Assembly: GCA_900769345.1 (NCBI GenBank)
Contig: CAAGGJ010000023.1
Location: 1-27,406 of the forward strand
From: Bacteroidales bacterium
Lineage (GTDB): Bacteria > Bacteroidota > Bacteroidia > Bacteroidales > Muribaculaceae
Length of the DNA stretch: 27,406 nucleotides
Direction: 5' to 3'
Made by a program: the position numbers and the translations under genes. Below are positions 21,362 through 27,406 of this stretch, one piece after another. The notes beneath the pieces were generated by a model. That model made no database searches. It had not been told where the DNA came from and saw only the letters and a list, made by a program, of their open reading frames with translations. Within the stretch, counting starts at the first letter, position 1, and every line of letters begins with the position of its first letter.

Positions 21362-24300
21362 ATGAACATCAAGAAACACCTATTAGCACTCGTTACGGCG
21401 ATGCTAACATTAACAGCGACAGCCCAGCAGAAAGCCTATCGAGGCGTGGTTGTAGACAACAACGGAGAGGCTGTAATCGGCGCTACCATAAAGCTGAAGA
21501 AAGGCAAGGACTTGGCAGCAACCGATATTGATGGCAAATTCTCCTTGGCAGGAGTGAAGCCCGGTGACAAAATTGTGATTACTTATGTGGGAATGAAGCC
21601 CTACGAAGTGACCGTAAGCGAGAATATGAAAATCACCCTCGAGGCCGATGAGCAGCTGCTCGACGAAGTGGTGGTTACCGCTTTCGGTGAGCAAAAGCGC
21701 TCGGCATTTACCGGTTCGGCTGCCGTGGTGCAAGCCAAGACTATCGAGACAAAACAACTCACCAACGTGATAAGCGCGCTGCAAGGCGAGGCTGCAGGTG
21801 TGCAGATGATCAACAATAGCGGCGACCCTACCGCCACTCCGTCAATCCGAGTGCGCGGCTTTAGCAGTATCAGCGCAGGCAAGGACCCGCTCATCGTGGT
21901 CGACGGTGCACCCTACGACGGCGGTTGGAACAATATCAACCCTGCCGACGTGGCTTCGGTGACCGTCTTGAAGGACGCTTCGAGTACGGCTCTCTATGGC
22001 GCCCGCGGTGCCAACGGTGTGATTATGGTCACCACCAAGCGCTCTACTCAGGGCGAAGCAAAGGTGACATTCGACGCTCGCTTGGGCTCGAACATACGCA
22101 TCTCGCGCGACTACGAGACCATCAAGAATCCCGCCCTCTACTACGAGACATATTATAAAGCTCTCTACAACTATCAGACCAATGCCCTCGGCGTGAGCCC
22201 GCAGGAAGCCACAGCACTTGCCAATGCTCAGATGGCAGGCGGTTCGGGCGTGGGCGGCTTGGGCTACATCTGCTACACCGTGCCCGACGGCGAATTCTTT
22301 ATCGGTGAAAATGGCAAAATGAATCCCAACGCCACTCTCGGTCGCCGCATTTACAACAACGGTCGCATCTACACCATTCGCCCCGACAACTGGCAGAGCC
22401 TCGCTTTCCGCCACGGCATGCGCCAAGAATATAACGTGAATGTTACCGGTGGTAACGAACGCTTGCAGTTCTACGGCTCATTCGGCTATCTCAATAACGA
22501 AGGTATAGTCTACAACAGCGACTACGACCGCTACTCGGCTCGCATCAAAGCCGACTATCGCGCCAAGGATTGGCTCAAGATAGGCACCAACGTCAACTAT
22601 GCACGAAGCGAATATCACACAGTGCCCAGCGACGACAGCGGCGTGTTCTATCAAGTGAACAATATGGCGCCCATCTATCCCGCCTACATCCGCGATGCTG
22701 CCGGCAACATCATGATGGACGAAAATGGCAAGATGTATGATTACGGCGATGGCGACGAGATAGGTTTGCTTCGACCCGTTTTGCCTAACATCAACCCGCT
22801 GCAAGACAATTCGCTCAATGTCAACAAATATAACGAAGATTCTTACTCGGTCTACGGCTATGCCGAAATAGCTCCGCAGCAAGTGAAAGGTCTCAAGATT
22901 ACCATCAACGGCACGGCATCTAACCGATTCACAAAGGGTGTCAACACCGCCAACCCGTTCTACGGTTTCTGGGAGGACAACACATCGGGCGGTACTATCA
23001 CAAAATACAGCACGCAGACTTTCTCTTACAACTTGCAACAACTCATCAACTATAACCGCGAGTTCGGTTACCACCACGTGGAAGCACTCCTCGGCCATGA
23101 ATACTACAAGCAGAACTATGAGTACCTCTCGGGTACCAAGAAAAATATGGCCAACTACTTCCTCAATCAGACCCTCTCGGGAGCCATTCAGGTGAGCGAC
23201 GCTTCCGACTCTACAAGCGACTACAACGCCGAAGGTTTCCTTTTCCGCGGTCAGTATGACTACGACCAGAAGTATTTTGCCAATATTTCTTACCGCCGCG
23301 ACGCTTCGAGCCGATTCCACCCCGACCACCGCTGGGGCAACTTCTACTCGGTGGGCGGCGCATGGATTATTTCGCGCGAAAACTTTATGAAGCCCTCATC
23401 GAAGTGGCTCAATGTGCTGAAAATCAAAGCTTCGTTCGGCCAGCAGGGTAACGACAAGATTGGCGATTACCTCTACACCGACACCTATAGCATCGTCAAC
23501 AGCAACAACCAGCTCGGTCTCGTGCTACTTAGCAAGGGTAACGAAAACATCACTTGGGAAACCAACAACAACGTGAATGCCGGCTTGGAATTCGAAATCT
23601 TCGGAAGCCGCATTCGCGGTAATGTGGAATACTTCTACAAGAAGACCACCGACATGCTCTGCTTCGTGCTCGCTCCTTACTCGTCGGGCTACAACGGCAC
23701 CTACGACAACATCGGCGACATGGTGAACAAGGGCGTAGAAATAGAACTCAGCGGAAGCATCATCAAAACCAACAACATCTCGTGGGACGTAAATGTCAAT
23801 GCCACTCTCTATAAGAACCGCATCGTGAAGTTGGCTCCATCGCTCAAGGAGGGCTTCGAAGTCGACGGACACGCCGGTTACACTTCTGTCAATAATGTAT
23901 ATTGCGAAGGATTGCCCATCTATCAGTGGTATCTAAAACGCTATGCAGGCGTTAACGAAGAAGGTAAATCTACTTGGTACTACAAGAAAGCCGACGGCAC
24001 TCTCGGCACTACCGACGTTTACGGTAACGCCACTTCATTCCTCAGCGGCGACCCGCACCCAACCGTTTACGGCGGTTTTGGCACTTCGTTCGCTGCCTAC
24101 GGATTCGATATCAACATCGGTTTCACCTACTCGCTCGGCGGTAAAGCCTACGACCACGGTTATGCAGCCGCTATGACCACTCCTTCGGGTATTAACGGCG
24201 GTCACTCATTCCACCGCGACATACTCAACGCTTGGTCGCCCACCAACACCGAGAGCAATATTCCACGCTTGCAATATGGCGACACTAACTCCACTGCTTC

Positions 24301-24553
24301 GAGCGACCGCTTCCTCACCAGCGCAAGCTACTTGACACTCCAGAACATCAACCTCGGCTACACTCTGCCTTCGAAGTGGATTCGCTCGCTCCGATTGAGC
24401 TCTGTGCGCCTCTATGCTGCAGCATCAAATCTCTACTACTGGAGCGCTCGCCGCGGTTTCGACCCTCGTGGCTCGTTCACCGGAAATAGCGACAACACCT
24501 ATAGTTACAGCCCCTCGGCTACAATATCGGGTGGTGTGAAGGTTTCTTTCTAA
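21362..24553 (+). CDS. SusC/RagA family TonB-linked outer-membrane transporter
   Basis: A 1063-residue outer-membrane protein that imports oligosaccharides or peptides with energy from TonB. In order: signal peptide (1-21, ending TATAQQ), a carboxypeptidase-regulatory-like domain (about 27-100, YRGVVVDNNGEAVIGATIKLK), the TonB-box-like DEVVVTAFG (about 101-109), the plug domain with the SusC/RagA signatures SIRVRGFSSISAGKDPLIVVDGAPY and VLKDASSTALYGARGANGVIMVTTK, and then the 22-strand barrel ending in SATISGGVKVSF with a terminal Phe. There is no N-terminal STN domain, so control by an anti-sigma partner is unlikely. susD follows after 24 bases. Ligand cannot be read from sequence. Confidence 0.97.
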   Translation: MNIKKHLLALVTAMLTLTATAQQKAYRGVVVDNNGEAVIGATIKLKKGKDLAATDIDGKFSLAGVKPGDKIVITYVGMKPYEVTVSENMKITLEADEQLLDEVVVTAFGEQKRSAFTGSAAVVQAKTIETKQLTNVISALQGEAAGVQMINNSGDPTATPSIRVRGFSSISAGKDPLIVVDGAPYDGGWNNINPADVASVTVLKDASSTALYGARGANGVIMVTTKRSTQGEAKVTFDARLGSNIRISRDYETIKNPALYYETYYKALYNYQTNALGVSPQEATALANAQMAGGSGVGGLGYICYTVPDGEFFIGENGKMNPNATLGRRIYNNGRIYTIRPDNWQSLAFRHGMRQEYNVNVTGGNERLQFYGSFGYLNNEGIVYNSDYDRYSARIKADYRAKDWLKIGTNVNYARSEYHTVPSDDSGVFYQVNNMAPIYPAYIRDAAGNIMMDENGKMYDYGDGDEIGLLRPVLPNINPLQDNSLNVNKYNEDSYSVYGYAEIAPQQVKGLKITINGTASNRFTKGVNTANPFYGFWEDNTSGGTITKYSTQTFSYNLQQLINYNREFGYHHVEALLGHEYYKQNYEYLSGTKKNMANYFLNQTLSGAIQVSDASDSTSDYNAEGFLFRGQYDYDQKYFANISYRRDASSRFHPDHRWGNFYSVGGAWIISRENFMKPSSKWLNVLKIKASFGQQGNDKIGDYLYTDTYSIVNSNNQLGLVLLSKGNENITWETNNNVNAGLEFEIFGSRIRGNVEYFYKKTTDMLCFVLAPYSSGYNGTYDNIGDMVNKGVEIELSGSIIKTNNISWDVNVNATLYKNRIVKLAPSLKEGFEVDGHAGYTSVNNVYCEGLPIYQWYLKRYAGVNEEGKSTWYYKKADGTLGTTDVYGNATSFLSGDPHPTVYGGFGTSFAAYGFDINIGFTYSLGGKAYDHGYAAAMTTPSGINGGHSFHRDILNAWSPTNTESNIPRLQYGDTNSTASSDRFLTSASYLTLQNINLGYTLPSKWIRSLRLSSVRLYAAASNLYYWSARRGFDPRGSFTGNSDNTYSYSPSATISGGVKVSF

Positions 24554-24577
24554 TAACCCTAAAAATGTTCAGAAACA

Positions 24578-26353
24578 ATGAGAACCAACATATTTAATAT
24601 GATAAGCAACAAAACCAAGTGCGTGGCTGTTGCTATAGCTGCACTGATGACCACCACTTCGTGCATCGAGACCACTCTCCCCACCGGCGTTCTTACCGAG
24701 GACCAAATCAAGGAAATGGCATCTTCGCAAGAGGGCTTGCTCAATGGTATAGTGTCCTACATGATTACCGTCGACTCCTGGGGCGGTCAGACCTATCCCG
24801 TCAACGACTGGGGATATCCTTGCCAAATGTATTTCCGTGAGGTGCAAGGTCAAGACTTCCCCGTGCTCTCGAGTGGATATAACTATTGGTACTCTATCGA
24901 AGCCGGTACCGAGACTCGTTACACTCCTTATTACACCTATCGCTTCTACTACAACCTCGTGAAGTGCTGTAACAATCTCATAGGTGTGGTTGATCCCGAG
25001 TCGGCACCCACTCTTTCGCGTCAATATCTGGGTTGCGCGCTGGCTTATCGCGCTATGGCTTACTTGGATATGGCTCGCATGTTCGAATACAAGCGCACAG
25101 GCGTGGCTTCGGTCGATGCAAAGGCCGATGAACTCGGTTGCTGGGGCTTGACAGTGCCTATCGTGACCGAAGATATGGAACTGGAGCAAATCAAGCAAAA
25201 CAAACGCGCCCATTTCACCGATATGTATCGATTTATCCTCACCGACTTGAATAACGCTCAAGAATATATCGAAGGATTTACTCGCGCAAACAAAACTTTG
25301 CCCGACAAGAACGTGATCTACGGTCTTAAGGCTCGCCTTTATCTCGAACTCGGCACAAGATTTGAAAATTCGCCCGAGGACTTGCAGGCAATGATAGAAA
25401 GCGACGCCTCGAACGACGCTTACGATAAGATGAATGTGCGCAGCGCTCGCGAATGTTACACTTTGGCTCGCGAATATGCTCGAATGGCTCAAATAGGCTA
25501 TTCGCCCACCACTGCCGAACAATGGCTCAACAGCGAGACCGGATTCAACACATCTACAGCATCGTGGATGTGGGATGTGGAATACACCACCAAGGAGCAA
25601 CTCTCCGAAATCTACTGTAGCTTCCCCGGCACCATCAACAACGAAGCCGATTGGAGCATGGGACGCGGCTACAGCGCCGTGCGCATGATAGGCAGCTCGC
25701 TCTATAATATGATAGAAGAGGGCGACTGGCGCCGATGGGCTTTCATCGACCCGAATTATGCTGCCACCGATGCCGGTTACAACCGCTTCACTCAGCAAGA
25801 AATCAATGGCGCAAAAATTTCGCTCACCACTCTCAGCAAGGACGAGTGGAAGGCTCTGCCTGCCTTCACAAGCACCAAGTTCCGTTACGCCCCGGGCGGC
25901 AAGAGCGACTACGAAATCGGTTGCCTCGTAGATATCCCGCTCATGCGTATGGAGGAAATGAAGTTTATCGAAATCGAAACCACTGCCTACCTCGATGGAT
26001 TGGCTGCCGGTACCAATATGCTCCGATCGTTTATCAACACCTATCGATATACCGATGGATCGTACACCGCTCGCAATCCTATAAGCATACCATTGTTCCT
26101 GTCGCAACTTATGACTCAGAAACGCATAGAATTCTGGGGCGAAGGTATCAACTACTTCGACTACAAACGCTTGCGTATGCAGATACGCCGCAGCGACAAC
26201 ATCAACTATGAGTCGCAATTCTTGCTCGACTCGATGGAAGGTTATGTGGCTCCGTGGATGAACTACTACATTCTCGAATACGAAGCCGATATGAACCCGA
26301 ATATCGTGCCTAACCCCGATACATCGGGTTGCATTAAGGTAACTGTTAAATAA
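24578..26353 (+). CDS. SusD/RagB family nutrient-binding lipoprotein
   Basis: A 591-residue surface lipoprotein that forms the lid over its SusC partner and binds the ligand. The signal peptide ends in a lipobox TTTSC at about residue 29. TPR-type helices are visible (LSRQYLGCALAYRAMAYLDMARMFE at about 148-172), and the C-terminal half carries the family segment QKRIEFWGEGINYFDYKRLR. Many aromatic residues (WYWS-like patches) fit a carbohydrate-binding surface. It starts 24 bases after susC, so the two are co-translated from one mRNA. A second in-frame Met at residue 8 could also serve as the start. Length is within the SusD range. Confidence 0.96.
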   Translation: MRTNIFNMISNKTKCVAVAIAALMTTTSCIETTLPTGVLTEDQIKEMASSQEGLLNGIVSYMITVDSWGGQTYPVNDWGYPCQMYFREVQGQDFPVLSSGYNYWYSIEAGTETRYTPYYTYRFYYNLVKCCNNLIGVVDPESAPTLSRQYLGCALAYRAMAYLDMARMFEYKRTGVASVDAKADELGCWGLTVPIVTEDMELEQIKQNKRAHFTDMYRFILTDLNNAQEYIEGFTRANKTLPDKNVIYGLKARLYLELGTRFENSPEDLQAMIESDASNDAYDKMNVRSARECYTLAREYARMAQIGYSPTTAEQWLNSETGFNTSTASWMWDVEYTTKEQLSEIYCSFPGTINNEADWSMGRGYSAVRMIGSSLYNMIEEGDWRRWAFIDPNYAATDAGYNRFTQQEINGAKISLTTLSKDEWKALPAFTSTKFRYAPGGKSDYEIGCLVDIPLMRMEEMKFIEIETTAYLDGLAAGTNMLRSFINTYRYTDGSYTARNPISIPLFLSQLMTQKRIEFWGEGINYFDYKRLRMQIRRSDNINYESQFLLDSMEGYVAPWMNYYILEYEADMNPNIVPNPDTSGCIKVTVK

Positions 26354-26444
26354 TATAAGATATCAAATTTCTCCTTGTGTATCACTCCGAGGATTAATTA
26401 GCGAAAACGACAACAATATAACACTATAAATACAGCTTACGACT

Positions 26445-27392
26445 ATGACTACAAAGCATAAATATATCACATCGTTGGCAATGGTAGCGGCAATGGCGCT
26501 GGGCGTAACGTCGTGCAAGACCGACGACGTGCCTTACACCGAGCCGGAGCCTATCACAGCCGACAATATGGGAGTATATTTCCCTAACACCAACGAAAGC
26601 ATGGTGATGCGTGCCGAGGCCGACGAACCCGTTATCAATGTCACTGTGGCTCGCACCAACACCAAAGACGCCGCTTCGGTGCCTATTCAAGTGGTCAGCA
26701 AGACCGACAACATCTCTTGCCCTGCTCAAGTGGAATTCGCTGCCGGCGCTGCCGAAGCCACCATCACTCTCAGCTACTCAAATCTCGAAACCACTCCTCG
26801 ATGCGAAATGATGATCGACGAGCACTACAGCAATCCTTATAAAATCAAGGACGGTTCGATGCGCTTCGGTCTCTCGGTCTACAAGCTCAAGACCATCAGC
26901 GAGAGCGTGGAAGTGCAATTGAGCGGCTCGGGTATCGATTACTTCGCCGGCGTGAAGAATATGGCTATCTATCAGCTTGGCAACGACAACCGCTTCATCT
27001 GGCGCAATTTCCTCGGTGCAGGTTTCGACTTGCAATTCCGTATCGACGGTAATTTCGATGCCGAAAACGTGCACAACAGCTATGGAGCAGTCACCCCGCT
27101 CAATCACTATAGCGACGATGAATTCGGATGGTATCTTATGGACGATGAGCAAGCTAACAACGGCGACAACGACTCTTATTCGGCTTGGACTCCGCAAGGT
27201 TGCGCTACGCCTATCTCAAGCTACATCTATTTCTACTATCCATACGAAGGGTTCAACTACTTCTACATCGACCTCGGTAAATATGAATACCAGACATCGT
27301 CGGGTACGGCATACTACTCCTATGGATCTATCAACAGCGCCATAATCGACGATGGTGACTATGTTAGCTTCTATTACTATTTGTATTACTAA
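26445..27392 (+). CDS. Third Sus-operon lipoprotein of unknown function
   Basis: A 315-residue lipoprotein, probably surface-exposed. The signal peptide ends in the lipobox GVTSC at about residue 24. Residues about 40-125 (MGVYFPNTNES...INVTVART...AEATITLSYSN) resemble a Calx-beta-like or DUF1735-type beta sandwich, as found in many lipoproteins encoded after susC/susD. The C-terminal half is rich in Tyr, Asp and Gly (IYFYYPYEGFNYFYIDLGKYEYQ) and looks like a ligand-binding domain; it is not SusE or SusF by any motif I can recognise. It begins 91 bases after the susD stop, with no terminator between. The frame ends with TAA at 27390, so it is complete. Confidence 0.82.
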   Translation: MTTKHKYITSLAMVAAMALGVTSCKTDDVPYTEPEPITADNMGVYFPNTNESMVMRAEADEPVINVTVARTNTKDAASVPIQVVSKTDNISCPAQVEFAAGAAEATITLSYSNLETTPRCEMMIDEHYSNPYKIKDGSMRFGLSVYKLKTISESVEVQLSGSGIDYFAGVKNMAIYQLGNDNRFIWRNFLGAGFDLQFRIDGNFDAENVHNSYGAVTPLNHYSDDEFGWYLMDDEQANNGDNDSYSAWTPQGCATPISSYIYFYYPYEGFNYFYIDLGKYEYQTSSGTAYYSYGSINSAIIDDGDYVSFYYYLYY

Positions 27393-27406
27393 TTTTAAAA
27401 AAAATC

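Noticed and set aside
21362..24553. STN domain and partner anti-sigma factor for the SusC protein
   Set aside because: No STN domain lies before the plug, and no ECF sigma or anti-sigma gene is adjacent in the window.
24569..26218. Open frame of 549 codons on the minus strand
   Set aside because: It lies antisense to susD, whose lipobox and family motifs are clear. The translation has no recognisable domain and reflects codon bias of the real gene.

Overview
The window comes from the chromosome of a Bacteroidota (order Bacteroidales) bacterium. Supporting signs are a SusC/SusD pair with its own surface lipoprotein, many lipoprotein signal peptides, a protein with a type IX secretion (Por)-like C-terminus, and repeated promoters of the Bacteroidota form (TTG or TTTG, about 20 bases, then TAnnTTTG). 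Moderate GC and the gene set would suit a gut Muribaculaceae or Prevotella-like species, but the family is a guess. I saw no tRNA, rRNA, CRISPR array, phage or transposase.

Layout. 1-4.14 kb, plus strand: tail of an unknown gene and its terminator, a Gfo/Idh/MocA oxidoreductase with a secreted DUF3089 alpha/beta hydrolase, a MerR-type regulator with an operator-like promoter, and a GH16 lipoprotein glucanase. 4.16-6.58 kb, minus strand: a DUF5131 (phage Gp37/Gp68-type) three-Cys protein and a DUF4172-Fic protein. 6.73-7.14 kb, minus strand: an ORF-less group II intron of the IIC type, sitting directly behind the terminator of the next operon. 7.2-10.2 kb: an ATP-grasp ligase and an esterase (minus), divergent from a peptidase E-like S51 hydrolase (plus). 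10.3-11.8 kb, plus: lipoprotein, YccF membrane protein and HAD phosphatase in one operon. 12.0-20.6 kb, minus: nitronate monooxygenase/FabK-like flavoprotein, valS, a secreted 746-residue protein with a sorting-type C-terminus, and a TrpB2 tryptophan synthase beta chain. 21.3-27.4 kb, plus: the start of a polysaccharide-utilisation-type locus (susC, susD, a third lipoprotein), with a strong promoter and a pair of 19-base direct repeats upstream.

How the parts work together. The susC/susD/lipoprotein set should capture and import an oligosaccharide or other polymer fragment at the outer membrane; its enzymes are not visible and probably lie beyond the right end. The GH16 lipoprotein could cut beta-glucans but is not beside the Sus genes. 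ATP-grasp ligase, esterase and S51 peptidase look like a small amide/peptide metabolic module. The most interesting item is the compact intron ribozyme, which has no maturase and would need one supplied in trans. Other signals worth attention are the interlocking inverted repeats before the Fic gene, the direct repeats before susC, and related repeat blocks on both sides of valS.
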